Part shown: positions 25,209 through 34,030 of the stretch, one piece after another
Numbering within the stretch: position 1 is the first letter of the stretch
How the letters are laid out: each line of letters begins with the position of its first letter
NCBI GenBank assembly: GCA_965276825.1
Contig: OZ255630.1
Location: 682,001-746,000 of the forward strand
DNA length: 64,000 nucleotides
DNA from: G965276765 sp965276825
GTDB lineage: Bacteria; Actinomycetota; Acidimicrobiia; Acidimicrobiales; Palsa-688
Direction of reading: 5' to 3'
Notes under the pieces: model-generated
What the model was told of the DNA's origin: nothing
Database searches by the model: none
The model's input: the letters and a program-made list of their open reading frames with translations, nothing else
Translations under genes and position numbers: made by a program

Positions 25209-25691
25209 TCAGCGGGGGGACCGGGCGACGGTCAGATCGGGGACCAGGGACGTGACCGCGGTGATGGCGGGCAGGGCAGCCTGCAGGGCGGCCACGTCGG
25301 CCGGGGGCAGCTGGTCCACCAACCCGGCCAGGGTCACGTTGGTCGCCTCCCGCCTGCGCTCGAAGCCGGCCGCGCCCTCGGAGGTCAGTGCGACGAGGAC
25401 CACCCTGCGGTCGTCGGGGTCGCGTCGGCGCTCGGCCAGACCGGCCCGGCAGAGCCGGCTGACGAGCTCGGTCATGCTCGGCTGGGCGATGCCGGTCATG
25501 GTGGCCAGCTCCGTGAGGCGCCTCGGCCCGGCGCGCCACAGCTCGGCCACCACGGACTCGGTCGTCAGGCTGAGCTCGTGGGGCCACAGCCGCAGCACCA
25601 GCCCCACCAGCGACGACAGGCCGTCTGCCGTGTCCCGGCCGATGGCGGCGGGCGGCGGCCCGGGAACGGAGTGGTTGGTCATCCGATTCAT
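25209..25691 (-). CDS. MarR-family transcriptional regulator
   Basis: A 160-residue winged-helix regulator. The recognition region is LTELATMTGIAQPSMTELVS and the wing is ERRRDPDDRRVVLVALT, the MarR signature DxDxR. The ATG at 25691 lies inside a palindromic operator; an alternative ATG is at 25682. Position suggests that it represses itself and the divergent universal stress gene. Confidence 0.88.
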   Translation of the reverse strand: MNRMTNHSVPGPPPAAIGRDTADGLSSLVGLVLRLWPHELSLTTESVVAELWRAGPRRLTELATMTGIAQPSMTELVSRLCRAGLAERRRDPDDRRVVLVALTSEGAAGFERRREATNVTLAGLVDQLPPADVAALQAALPAITAVTSLVPDLTVARSPR

Positions 25692-25704
25692 AGGGTAGCC
25701 TATG
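25689..25704. promoter_or_regulatory. Putative MarR operator (CATAGG-N4-CCTATG)
   Basis: A 16-bp perfect dyad with 6-bp arms and a GTAG centre, typical of MarR-family sites. It overlaps the first codon of the marR gene and lies 67 bp before the universal stress start, so binding would block both directions. Confidence 0.7.
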
Positions 25705-25770
25705 GAGTGGTGGACCGAGGTCGGGCGCACGTCCCGGCCCGTCGAGGTCCGAGTCTCCGAGGAGGCCGTC

Positions 25771-26232
25771 ATGCCCAAGGGTCCGATCGTGGTCGGTGTC
25801 GACGGGAGCGAGGCGAGCGCCGACGCCCTGCGCTTCGCCAGGGACGCGGCCCGCAAGGAGCGGGCCGACGACGGGCTCGATCTCGTGGTGGTCCACGTGC
25901 GCCACGCCCCGTGGTCGGGGGTGTCGGCCGAGACCGCCCTCCCGGTCGCCGACACGCTCGACGAGATCGAGCGTGACACCGAGCGCACGGTGCGCCGACT
26001 GCTCGACGGTGACTTCGTCACCTGGCGCTGGGTGGTGCGCGATGGCGACCCGGCCAAGGAGATCGTCGCCGCGGCCGAGGAGGTCGACGCCCGCGCCATC
26101 GCCGTGGGCGGCCACCGTCACGGCCTGTTCACCAGCGCCCTGGTGCGCAGCGTGGACGCCTCGCTGGTCCACAGCTATCCGGGCACGCTCCTCATCGTCA
26201 GGTCGGCTCAGCCCGAGGTCAGCCCGGTCTGA
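25771..26232 (+). CDS. Universal stress protein (UspA family)
   Basis: A 153-residue single-domain Usp. The ATP-binding pattern starts with VVGVDGSEASADALRFA and ends with the G-x2-G-x9 region (AVGGHRHGLFTSALVRSVD...SYPGTLLIV), where the usual Gly-Ser at the end is degenerate. The ATG at 25771 follows GAGGAGG at a good distance; an upstream ATG at 25702 is inside the operator. Probably controlled by the adjacent MarR protein. Confidence 0.87.
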   Translation: MPKGPIVVGVDGSEASADALRFARDAARKERADDGLDLVVVHVRHAPWSGVSAETALPVADTLDEIERDTERTVRRLLDGDFVTWRWVVRDGDPAKEIVAAAEEVDARAIAVGGHRHGLFTSALVRSVDASLVHSYPGTLLIVRSAQPEVSPV

Positions 26233-26272
26233 GGTCTGCCCGGTCTGACGTCTGCTACGTTGCATGCCCACT

Positions 26273-26347
26273 GCGGACGTGGCTCAGTGGTAGAGCATCA
26301 CCTTGCCAAGGTGAGGGTCGCGGGTTCGAATCCCGTCGTCCGCTCCA
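26273..26347 (+). tRNA. tRNA-Gly (anticodon GCC), CCA encoded
   Basis: A complete cloverleaf: acceptor GCGGACG/CGTCCGC, D-arm GCTC...GAGC, anticodon stem TCACC/GGTGA with loop TTGCCAA, and T-arm with TTCGAAT. Discriminator T at 26344, CCA at 26345-26347. Its 3' half is the integration site of the downstream element. Confidence 0.97.
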
Positions 26348-26351
26348 GGAA
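26303..26351 (+). repeat. Left attachment repeat (attL) within tRNA-Gly
   Basis: This 49-bp sequence, from TTGCCAAGG in the anticodon loop through CGCTCCAGGAA, is repeated exactly at 40376-40424. Integration into a tRNA 3' end restores a full tRNA on this side. Confidence 0.92.
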
Positions 26352-26445
26352 ACACGCAGCTCAGGGCTCTCGTTTCTCCCTCCGGGGTCTTGGCAGAGCG
26401 TCTTTCGCTCTACCAAAACGCTGTACCACGTGGCATCTTGGTCGT

Positions 26446-27542
26446 ATGACGCAGCCGGGGCGTCCCCGCAGCGTGCCCGAACCGGGTGCCGCCGAGTCAC
26501 GCCCAGTGCCGGGGTCGCCGGTTCAGGTGCCGGGGTCCCCGGCGGTCCGACCCAGGTCCCGGTCGAGCGCCAAAGCATCCTTGCGCAAGCGGGGCAGCGG
26601 CGGGGTTCACCAGGTGCGGACCGGCGTGTTCCGGATCGACGTCGAGGTGCACCGTGACGCGGTCACCGGCCGGCGCCGGCGGGTGTCGAAGACCGTCTAC
26701 GGCACCCACCGCGACGCCGAAGTGGCGTTGGCGCGGCTCAAGGTGGCCGAGCGCGAGCACCGACTACCCCAAACGGCGACCAACGCCCGCTCCGTGCGGG
26801 TCCTGCTGGACCTCTACGTCCAAGAGGCCGTCCTCGGCATCGTCCGGCTGGCGCCCCGGACGATCGTGACCAGTCGCTCGGCCGCCAACACCATGTCGGG
26901 TGCCGTCCTGGCCGACGGGCGGGTCTTCGGGGACCTGCGGCTGTCCCGGTTGACGTGGCGGGAGATCGCGGCGTTGTACGCGGCCATGCAGGCAACCGGA
27001 GTCGGCCCCGACTGGACCCGTCGCTGCGCCACGGTGCTGAGCCGGGCTGGCGGGACCTGGACACCTCGGCCCGTGAGCTGCACGTGGCCTGGACCATGGT
27101 CGACGGCGGCCCCGGCGTCGGGGTGCGGCGCCAGCCGACCAAGCGGTCCGATTGGCGCGATGTCCCGCTGACGGACGGAGCATTGGGTGCCTTCGAGCGC
27201 CAGCACATCCGGACCGACGCCGAGCTGGCCGACATGGCCACCCGTCGAGCCGTTCTCGAGCCAACTCTCCGCCCGGACAGCTACGTGTTCCCCGGCGGGG
27301 TGGACGGATCGGTACCGCACCGCCCCGACCGGCTGTCCGGCCGCTGGCTGCACTGCCGAGGCGACTCATCTATCACCCTTCTCGCCCTACGCCACTTCGC
27401 CGCCACCAAGATGCTCGACGCCGGCGTCTCCTACCGGACGGTGGCCGACCTGTTGGGCAACAGCGAGAACACCCTCCGCCTGCACTACGACGGACGGACC
27501 GACGTCGGGAAGCGAAAGGCGATCGCCGCGCTCGAGCTGTAG
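26446..27542 (+). pseudogene. Tyrosine-type site-specific integrase, internally deleted
   Basis: The N-terminal part from ATG 26446 has an AP2-like arm (VFRIDVEVHRDAVTGRRRRVSKTVYGT) and a core-binding domain (VRVLLDLYVQEAVLGI...LTWREIAALYAAMQ). Near 27045 the frame changes, and the C-terminal part resumes in another frame (ELHVAWTMVDGGPG through LALRHFAATKMLDAG and LLGNSENTLRLHYDG). The second Arg box and tyrosine are present, but sequence carrying the first catalytic Arg seems lost in the junction. It lies just after the tRNA, as expected for an island integrase. Not functional as read. Confidence 0.85.
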
Positions 27543-27595
27543 AACCTTGTTCTCCGTGTCGCCTGCGGCGGTCGGGTGACGGGTCAGCCGGTGCG

Positions 27596-27769
27596 TCAGG
27601 TCAGCGGGCGCAGGATGTCCTTGATCGCCTCCTTGGGAACAACGATGCGACGTCCGAGACGGATCGAGGGGATCTCGCGCCGCGCCACCAGCTCATAGGT
27701 GAGCGACCGGGAGATCCCGAGTGCAGCGGCGGCCTCGGGGACCGAGAGAACTTGTCGGTCGTCATCCAT
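27596..27769 (-). CDS. Excisionase-like HTH (MerR-type winged helix) protein
   Basis: A 57-residue DNA-binding protein with the excisionase pattern LSVPEAAAALGISRSLTYELV followed by SIRLGRRIVVPKEAI. Its position next to the integrase fits a recombination directionality factor. It is intact although the integrase is not. Confidence 0.85.
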   Translation of the reverse strand: MDDDRQVLSVPEAAAALGISRSLTYELVARREIPSIRLGRRIVVPKEAIKDILRPLT

Positions 27770-28384
27770 AGCGAACTCCAGGGGAGAGAAGTGACGGTCG
27801 GGTGGAGGCGCACCAAGCGCCGGGAGGCCTCCGCTCAGACCCGGGCAGGCACGGACCGACCTGCCGGATAGTTCGTGCCAGCTCCACCGCGAATTCCTTG
27901 CCGCTGGACGTTCCCCACGCGGCGGAGCGACGAGCCGGCGGGGTGGGGAACCGACCGAGGAGTTCCCCGCAACTTCCTCTTGGTGTTTCCCGCTTTCGCC
28001 GAGGTGGTCCCCGCGGTGGGAGCGGCCGCTCTCGTCCGTGGTCGTGCTCATCGACGGGGAGGCCATCACCGTCCTCGCCGCGCTTGTCGTTTGGACCGGC
28101 GCCGCCCGGCCCGGTTGGGTCCCGTTGGAGTCTTCGACGAGACCGTCGGGAACGGCTGCGCCAGCCCACCATTGGTCCTGCTATCCGCGGCGGACAGCCG
28201 CCGGCTCAGCCTGGATGCACCGTCGTGGGCTGGGCGGAGGGTTCGGATCTGACTGGTGGAGTCATTGACTGATCGACGGCTTGCTGGTTGAGTCGGGGCG
28301 TTGTCGACCGGAGGTCTTGGAGGTGGGCGTGTTGTCGGCGGCTGGGTGAAGGTCTGACGGGGCGCCAGGTCCGTCGAGGTGAGG
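27770..28384. other. Gene-poor stretch inside the island
   Basis: About 600 bases between the excisionase-like gene and the IS1380-type transposase. All six frames have long opens because of GC content, but none has a start with a Shine-Dalgarno and natural composition. The expected replication/initiator gene of an integrative element is not seen here. Confidence 0.45.
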
Positions 28385-29698
28385 TCAGCCGGTGGCGGGC
28401 TGTAACGCCCGGAGGTGCTCGAGCGCACAGGCGAACTGGGTGGCCCAGGGCCAGCGGGCGGGGGCTCGGAGGGTGAGGGTCCCGGCCAGGTTGACGAGTC
28501 GGGCGGGCATGGTCACGTGCCGGGTTCGGTGGGTGCGTCCGACGGTGTAGACGTCGCTGTCGGGGACCAGGTCGCCCAGGGTGGTGGTCCAGCGGATGAG
28601 GTTGTGGGCCAAGACGGTGCAGGCGAGCCAGGCGCTGTTGGCGGCGAAGTGCCCGGAGGGGATGTGGTCGAGGCCGGAGTTGGCTTTGAGGTCGCGGATG
28701 GCGAGCTCGACCACGGCGTGGTGGCGGTGGAACCGGTCGAGGGCGACGGTGTCGGTGGCGAGATCGCTCAGGAAGCTGTGGTGGCGCCAGGTGGGGAACA
28801 GCGCCGACTGGGCGGTCTCGGCCAAGCGGGTCCGGCGGACCACCAGGCGCAGACCCTTGTAGGTGCATTCGGCGACCTGGGCGGCGCCGCCGTTGTCGGT
28901 GTAGTCGATGTCGACCCACTGGTCCTCGCCGATCCCGGCGATGGCGGCGTTGATCGCCACGTTGGAGCGGACGGTCATGGTGAAGCGGACCCCCAGGCGT
29001 TGCAGGGTGGCGATGGTCTTGTTGGACCAGAACCCGGAGTCGACCCGCACGACCAGCCCTCCGGTCGCCCCGCAGACACGGACCCTGGCGATGACCTCTT
29101 CGACGAAGCGGTTCGCGCCGCGGGCAGTGTTCGCGGAGCCTTTCCGCATCCGGGCGTGGAGGATCTCGCCGGTGTCGGCTCTGGTCGCGAGGAGCGGGTG
29201 ATAGCCGAGGACTCTGGTGTAGCCGAAGGCGGCGCCTGCCTTCTTGTGGCCGTGGACCTGACAGATGGTGGAGTCGATGTCGATTACCAACCGGGAGTCG
29301 CCCGGCCCGGCGCCGAGCGCCCACGCCCGGCGGATCGTCTCGGCGATCACGGCGTCGAGCTGGCGGACATGCCCGAAGCTGAACGCCCGCAGGAACGTAC
29401 CGATCGTCGAGGGGGCCATCACCCGATGGCCCAACACCTTCGCCGTCGCTCCCGAGCGCAGCACCTCCGCGTGGTCGATGTGGCTGCCACCAGCGACCAT
29501 TGCGTGCACGATCGTGAGGACCTTGCGGCCCGGCGCGAAACCACCCACCCGCCCGAGGCGGACCGTCGCGTCGACCAGCGCCCCCAACCCCAGGCGAGCG
29601 GTCAACGTGGCGACCAGGATCAACCCGGCGTTCGCGACCAACCCCGAGTCGTCGAAGACCACCCGCAGACGGTCCGGGACATGCGATACTCGACGCAC
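28385..29698 (-). CDS. IS1380-family transposase
   Basis: A 437-residue DDE transposase. The three acidic blocks are LVIDIDSTICQVHGHKK, VVRVDSGFWSN and AVVELAIRDLKANSG, spaced as in the IS1380 family. The GTG at 29698 has an AAGGAGG eight bases upstream. The ends of the element could not be defined: no convincing pair of terminal inverted repeats was found outside the gene. The SD is inside an inverted repeat, described separately. Confidence 0.88.
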   Translation of the reverse strand: MRRVSHVPDRLRVVFDDSGLVANAGLILVATLTARLGLGALVDATVRLGRVGGFAPGRKVLTIVHAMVAGGSHIDHAEVLRSGATAKVLGHRVMAPSTIGTFLRAFSFGHVRQLDAVIAETIRRAWALGAGPGDSRLVIDIDSTICQVHGHKKAGAAFGYTRVLGYHPLLATRADTGEILHARMRKGSANTARGANRFVEEVIARVRVCGATGGLVVRVDSGFWSNKTIATLQRLGVRFTMTVRSNVAINAAIAGIGEDQWVDIDYTDNGGAAQVAECTYKGLRLVVRRTRLAETAQSALFPTWRHHSFLSDLATDTVALDRFHRHHAVVELAIRDLKANSGLDHIPSGHFAANSAWLACTVLAHNLIRWTTTLGDLVPDSDVYTVGRTHRTRHVTMPARLVNLAGTLTLRAPARWPWATQFACALEHLRALQPATG

Positions 29699-29699
29699 A

Positions 29700-29772
29700 A
29701 GAAGTGCCTCCTTGAGTTGGAGCGGACAGCGACTTCATACATCGCCATCCTCCCTGCTCAGGAGGCATTTCT
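29700..29772 (-). promoter_or_regulatory. Inverted repeat that can sequester the transposase ribosome-binding site
   Basis: In transposase-sense RNA, a leader arm (complement of 29757-29772, AGAAATGCCTCCTGAG) can pair with CTCAAGGAGGCACTTCT (complement of 29700-29716), which contains the Shine-Dalgarno. The pairing has one bulge and one mismatch. Transcripts entering from outside would fold and mask the RBS, whereas a start inside the leader would not. Confidence 0.55.
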
Positions 29773-29799
29773 CGTGGATGGTCCAACCCCCTCAGGCCG

Positions 29800-30159
29800 T
29801 CACCGAGCCCGCCGACGCGGTGGATTCAGGCTCAGTACCTCGACGAGGAACTCCAGATTTTCGATTCGCTCGAGCGCTCGCTGCAAGCGAACGTCGCCAA
29901 CGCTCCGGGCTGCCTGCGATTGCAAACGAGCCGCTGCGTCGCGCTGCGCCCCGTGCGCGTCCTGCTGGCACTGCTCGGCCCGATCGGCGCGTGCCTCTGC
30001 GGCGGCGCCACGACGCCGCGCGTCGGCGAGGGCGCCTTCCAGTCCGCGGAGTCGTTCCACGGCGGCGTCGGTCCCAGCGGTTGCTCGTCGCTCGGCCAAG
30101 CGGGAACGGTAAGCGGCTTGGCGCTCGGCGTTCGAGCTGTAGCGGCGTTCGCGCGGCAT
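29800..30159 (-). CDS. Small coiled-coil protein, mobile-element associated
   Basis: A 119-residue protein beginning MPRERRYSSNAERQAAYRSR, a start seen in small proteins of actinobacterial islands and plasmids. The middle is Ala/Arg/Glu-rich with heptad-like spacing (about residues 30-100), so a coiled coil is likely; a second helix (LQRALERIENLEFLVEVLSL) follows. Function unknown. Confidence 0.65.
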   Translation of the reverse strand: MPRERRYSSNAERQAAYRSRLAERRATAGTDAAVERLRGLEGALADARRRGAAAEARADRAEQCQQDAHGAQRDAAARLQSQAARSVGDVRLQRALERIENLEFLVEVLSLNPPRRRAR

Positions 30160-30219
30160 CGCAACCCCTATCCCTGAGCATCCCCCCGTTGGACGGACAT
30201 CTCATATAGGAGGTTGTCC

Positions 30220-30537
30220 ATGTCCGACAAGAAGAGGACCACTGCGAGGGGTCGTCTTTCGAAGTTTCCGCCGGAGTTCCGGCGAGACGCGGTGGCGATG
30301 GTGCTCGACGAGGGCCGTCGTATCGCCGAGGTGGGTCGAGCGGTCGGTGTGAATCCGGGGACGCTCGGTAACTGGGTCGGCCTGGAGCGGATCGAGTGGG
30401 GTGACCGCCAGGGGCTGACCGCGGATGACCGGTCTGATCTTGTTGAGCTGCGAGCGGAGAACGCGCAGTTGCGGATGGAACGAGATCTGCTCAAACGATC
30501 TCTGGCCTTCTGGATCAAAGAGACGTCGACACCGTGA
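30220..30537 (+). CDS. IS3-family transposase OrfA (copy 1)
   Basis: A 105-residue HTH protein (FPPEFRRDAVAMVLDEGRRI, then VGRAVGVNPGTLGNWV) with a C-terminal leucine-zipper-like region (LVELRAENAQLRMERDLLKR) used for multimerisation. ATG 30220 is preferred over the TTG at 30214 and follows AGGAGG. Its TGA overlaps the GTG of orfB. Confidence 0.92.
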   Translation: MSDKKRTTARGRLSKFPPEFRRDAVAMVLDEGRRIAEVGRAVGVNPGTLGNWVGLERIEWGDRQGLTADDRSDLVELRAENAQLRMERDLLKRSLAFWIKETSTP

Positions 30538-31419
30538 CCCGCTACGTGGGTGTCGATGATCAGAAGGCAGCCGGGTTCCCGGTGACGGTGGCGTGCGAGG
30601 CGGTCGGGGTGTCAACGTCGGGCTACTACGACTGGGCGGCCCGCCAGGCGGCCGGGCCGACGGAGCGTCAGCTGGCCGAGGCCGAGCTGGTGGCGTTGAT
30701 GCGCGAGCTGTTCGACGCCGCGGATGGCAACTACGGGGTGCCGCGCATGTACAAGGCGTTGCGTCACGCCGGGCTGGTCGTCAACGTCAAGCGGGTGGCC
30801 CGTCTGATGCGCTTGCACGGCATAGCCGGCCGGTTCCGGCGTCGCAGCATCCGCACCACCTTTCCCGGCCCTGACGACTATGTGATCCCCGATCTCGTCG
30901 GCCGGCGCTTCGCGCCTGGAGCGCCTGATGTGGCGTGGTGTCAGGACATCACCTACATCCCGACCGGGGAAGGTTGGCTGTATCTGGCCTCGGTGCTCGA
31001 CCTGGGCAGCCGCCGCCTGCTGGGCTACTCGATGGCCGACCACATACGCACCGAACTTGTCCTCGACGCCCTCGGAATGGCCGTCGCGGCCCGAGGTGGC
31101 GACCACTCTGTGGCTGGTGTCATCGCCCACGCCGATAGGGGCAGCCAGTACACGGCCAACGACTACCTGGACTTCTGCCAGGCCCGCCAACTGCCCCTCG
31201 GTCGGAAAGACCGGTATCTGCTGGGACAACGCGGTCGCCGAGAGCTTCTGGGAGAGCCTGAAGCGGGAATGTCTCCAAGGACAGATCTTCTCCACCCGGG
31301 CCGAGGCTCGTCGGGCCATCTTCCGGTGGATCAACTGGTACAACACGTCCAGGCTTCACACCACCCTCAACGGCATACCGCCAACCGAGTGGGAGCAGCA
31401 GTACCGTCAAGCTTCATAA
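30534..31419 (+). pseudogene. IS3-family transposase OrfB, frameshifted (copy 1)
   Basis: Identical in layout to the intact orfB of copy 2, with the integrase core VAWCQDITYIPTGEGWLYLA and the HADRGSQYTANDYLDF block. At about 31194 two bases (GC) are missing relative to copy 2, so the frame leaves the DDE domain before the conserved Glu; the correct frame ends at 31419. The long ORF running to 31541 is the result of this frameshift. Confidence 0.92.
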
Positions 31420-31535
31420 TCACCCGTCCGGACAACGGGGAGATGCCCACCCCGCCGGCTACCAGCTCGCAGCCTGCCGGGATGCGTAACGTTACGCCGG
31501 GATCACTTCAGTGCAAGGGTGAACCGCCCCGGGTT

Positions 31536-32480
31536 TCATGACTGCTCGGTTGTTTGGGTGACAGCTGTTGCGGCTGCCGGTGTCTGACGGTAGTGGTTGG
31601 CCTCGTGTTCGGCGGGAGTGATGTAGCCGGGGCCGTCGAGGATCTCGCCGTGGAGGCGGCGGTGGTTGAACCAGTCGATGTAGCCGAGGGTGGCGAACTC
31701 GACGTCGTCGAGGCCCCGCCAGGGGCCTTGGGGGTAGATCAGCTCCCACTTGTCGAGACTGTTGAAGGCCTCGGCCATGGCGTTGTCATAGCTGTCGCCG
31801 ACGGACCCGACCGACGCCACGATGTCGTTGGCGTCGAGGCGCTCGGAGTAGCGAATGCTGAGATATTGCACGCCCCTATCGGAGTGATGGACCAGCCCGT
31901 CGAGGACCTGGCCGGCCCGGGTCCGGTTCCACACCGCCATCTCCAACGCGTCGATCGCCAGATCCGAGCGCAGGCTGTTGGAGATCTGCCATCCGACGAC
32001 CATCCTGGAGAACACGTCGATGATGAACGCCGCGTACACCCAGCCGGTGTGGGTCTTGACGTAGGTGAGGTCCGCCACCCACAGCCGGTTCGGGGCTGGC
32101 GCCCGGAAGTCCCGCTCGACGAGGTCGGCGGGCCGGTGCTGGCGGTCATCGGAACGAGTCGTGACCTTGTAGCCCTTGCCCCGCCGAGCGCCCGACAGGC
32201 CCACCTCCCGCATCAGCCGCTCCACAGTGCAACGCGCGACCCGGATGCCTTCGCGGTTCGGCTGCGCCCACACCTTGTCCGCCCCGTAGACCTCGAGGTT
32301 GTCAGCGTGCACCCGGGCGATGTGGTCCCCCAGCGCGGCGTCGCGCACCGCCCGAGCGGACGGGGCCCGCTTCTTGGCCGTCCAGTAGGTGTTCGGGGCG
32401 ACCTTGCAGCCGTGCTCGGTGAGCACCCTGCAGATCGGCTCGACCCCGAACCGCTCCCTGTGGGCGTCGATGAACGCCAC
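31536..32480 (-). CDS. IS3-family transposase OrfB
   Basis: A 314-residue DDE integrase-core protein: N-terminal HTH_21-like region (FIDAHRERFGVEPICRVL), then WVADLTYVKTHTGWVYAAF (first Asp), LVHHSDRGVQYLSIRY (second Asp) and DNAMAEAFNSLDKWELIY (Glu). It begins at GTG 32480 on the end of orfA, so in an active element it would be made by -1 frameshifting as an OrfAB fusion. Confidence 0.93.
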   Translation of the reverse strand: MAFIDAHRERFGVEPICRVLTEHGCKVAPNTYWTAKKRAPSARAVRDAALGDHIARVHADNLEVYGADKVWAQPNREGIRVARCTVERLMREVGLSGARRGKGYKVTTRSDDRQHRPADLVERDFRAPAPNRLWVADLTYVKTHTGWVYAAFIIDVFSRMVVGWQISNSLRSDLAIDALEMAVWNRTRAGQVLDGLVHHSDRGVQYLSIRYSERLDANDIVASVGSVGDSYDNAMAEAFNSLDKWELIYPQGPWRGLDDVEFATLGYIDWFNHRRLHGEILDGPGYITPAEHEANHYRQTPAAATAVTQTTEQS

Positions 32481-32824
32481 TATCTCGGCTGTCGGCGGTC
32501 GAGCTCCGCCCCGAAGAAAGTCGCCGCCGCCTTGAGGATCTCGTTCGCCCGGCGCAGCTCCTTCACCTCACGCTCGAGGTCACGCATCCTCGCCCGCTCA
32601 TCAGTCGTCAGGCCCGGCCGCTCACCGGCGTCGGTCTCCGCCCGGCGCACCCAGACCCGCAGCGTCTCGTGGTTGATCGACAACTTCGCCGAAATCGACT
32701 CGATCGCTTTCCACTACGACGGGTACTCGCCCTGATGCTCGAACACCATCCGCACCGCCCGCTCCCGCACCTCCCGCGGATACGGCGGACGGCCCCTCCT
32801 GCTGCCCTTGACCTCGTCTGCCAT
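32480..32824 (-). pseudogene. IS3-family transposase OrfA interrupted by TAG
   Basis: From ATG 32824 the frame reads MADEVKGSRRGRPPYPREVR and GEYPS, then meets TAG at 32716-32714, and continues in the same frame as WKAIESISAKLSINHETLRV with an RRAETDAG and leucine-zipper end. Homologues have Gln, Glu or Arg at that position. A single-base change explains the stop. Confidence 0.85.
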
Positions 32825-33112
32825 CACGCCATCCTCTCAAGGGAAAGAGCAGTCACCAGACCCGGGGCGGTCCATGTGGGTAGTTGCCGTCGGCGAGGAG
32901 CACCTTCGAGTTGTGGCCAGCGGAACCGAGTGCCCGCAAGAGCGCAGGGTGTGTCAATCGGTATCGAAGCACGGCGAGCATGATACGGCCTCGTCCGCTC
33001 CGAGGCCGTCTTCTCGAGCCTCGCAGGCGTCAACCCGATGCCCGCCGCCCAAGCTCGATGAGCTCAGGACCTTTGGCCAGGTCCCCCACCAAGCGTTCCG
33101 CGAAGCGCTCGT

Positions 33113-33606
33113 TTACTTCGGACCGGCCTGGTCGACGGCTCGACGTAACGTGTCGCAGGTCCGGGCGTTGCCGATGTGGGCGGCGGCGACGGCGGCGAGC
33201 GTTTGCGCAGCGGACAGGGCGGCGGCCGACAGGCGGGTCGAGTCCTCGCAATAGAGGTCCAAGACCCCGAGGCGGGTGTCGAGGTAGCGAAGCGGGTGTC
33301 GAGGTAGCGAAGCGGGAACGAGAACGTCGCATCCAGCCTCTCACGTCGAGCGCGCTGCAACCCCTCGAACCCCGACACGGTCTCGTTCGAAGCGACCACG
33401 CACCCCTGGGCCGCCCCGGTCGGGACCAATGTCACTTTGGCCCCAACCACGTCCAGTACCTGCGCGGGCCATTCCGCCAGGCAGGCCACGATTTCGGGGA
33501 CCGCGACGCCGGCCGCCATCATCCGGGCGAAGCCGGCCAGCACCTCGACGAACCGCAGCCCGTGGATGACATCACCGGCCCCGGCGCTCCCAGCAGCAGA
33601 CGACAT
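33113..33606 (-). pseudogene. GAF-domain regulator broken by a 20-bp duplication
   Basis: From ATG 33606 the protein reads as a GAF-type sensor (DVIHGLRFVEVLAGFARMM... VVGAKVTLVPTG... FPLRYLDTR). At 33272-33311 a 20-bp segment is duplicated in tandem, shifting the frame; the continuation (LGVLDLYCEDSTRLSAAALS, IGNARTCDTLRRAVDQAG) is in the other frame and stops at 33113. A further shift may follow, since NERFAERLVGDLAKGPELI in another frame downstream looks like an ANTAR-type tail. Confidence 0.7.
33272..33311. repeat. 20-bp tandem duplication
   Basis: GCGGGTGTCGAGGTAGCGAA occurs twice in a row. It disrupts the GAF gene frame, and removing one copy restores a continuous GAF domain. Confidence 0.9.
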
Positions 33607-33727
33607 GATCCGCAGCCGGTCCCGGCGCGGCCCGGACACCTCCGAGGAAAGGCAGGATGGCATGGCCTTTCGAGCCGACCCGGCGACTGGGCGGCCGGCC
33701 CTGCGGCGGCGGGGAGACCCGGCCGGG

Positions 33728-34030
33728 TCAGCAGGCAACTTGGCCTCCGCAGGCGCCGGGACCCTCGACCATGCCGGCCAGTCCGAAGACTTCAAGCATC
33801 ATGGTGAGCAACCAGGACGGGCAGCGGACCATCAGGCCGCGACCGTCCATGCCCGGACGGATGCGGCCCGTTCCAAAGCGTGGACACCGCAGGAATCGAT
33901 GAACGTGACCTGACCGAAATCGACAACGACGCCTTCGCCGTCACCGCCGGCCGCGGTGAGTACCCGGTCGAAGAGGTCGGGGGCGGTCACGATGTCGACA
34001 TCGCCACCCATGACGACCGTCGCCCAACCT
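33728..34030 (-). pseudogene. STAS-domain (anti-sigma antagonist) remnant
   Basis: The minus strand encodes the STAS core: GGDVDIVTAPDLFDRVL, then VVVDFGQVTFIDSCGVHALE, with the phosphorylatable Ser in DSCG. Near 33860 the frame shifts, and the C-terminal part (GLMVRCPSWLLTMMLEVFGL) continues in another frame to 33728. The N-terminus is lost at the junction with an esterase remnant at about 34030. Confidence 0.7.

Larger units (their letters stand above)
30175..31449 (+). mobile_element. IS3-family element, copy 1 (defective)
   Basis: 1275 bp with imperfect terminal inverted repeats (TGAGCATCCCCCCGTTG at the left; complement TGGGCATCTCCCCGTTG at the right) and TG...CA ends. CCC flanks both sides, consistent with a 3-bp target duplication. 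It differs from copy 2 (37763-39039) by a 2-base deletion and a few substitutions. Confidence 0.92.
31520..32874 (-). mobile_element. Second, unrelated IS3-family element
   Basis: 1355 bp with terminal inverted repeats: TGAACCGCCCCGGGTTTCAT at the left, and TGGACCGCCCCGGGTCTGGT as the complement of the right end, followed on both sides by GACTGCTC. Ends are TG...CA. No target duplication could be seen. The transposase genes read on the minus strand; orfA is broken by a stop codon. Confidence 0.9.

Noticed and set aside
27770..28272. Replication initiator or transfer gene of the island
   Set aside because: Open frames exist on both strands, but none shows Rep, FtsK-like or relaxase motifs or a good start.
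31190..31200. Programmed frameshift in the IS3 copy 1 transposase
   Set aside because: The intact copy has no such site; the normal recoding point is the orfA/orfB overlap, not the middle of orfB.
30534..31541. Intact, longer OrfB in IS3 copy 1
   Set aside because: Comparison with copy 2 shows a 2-base deletion; the extra C-terminal sequence is out-of-frame and leaves the element.
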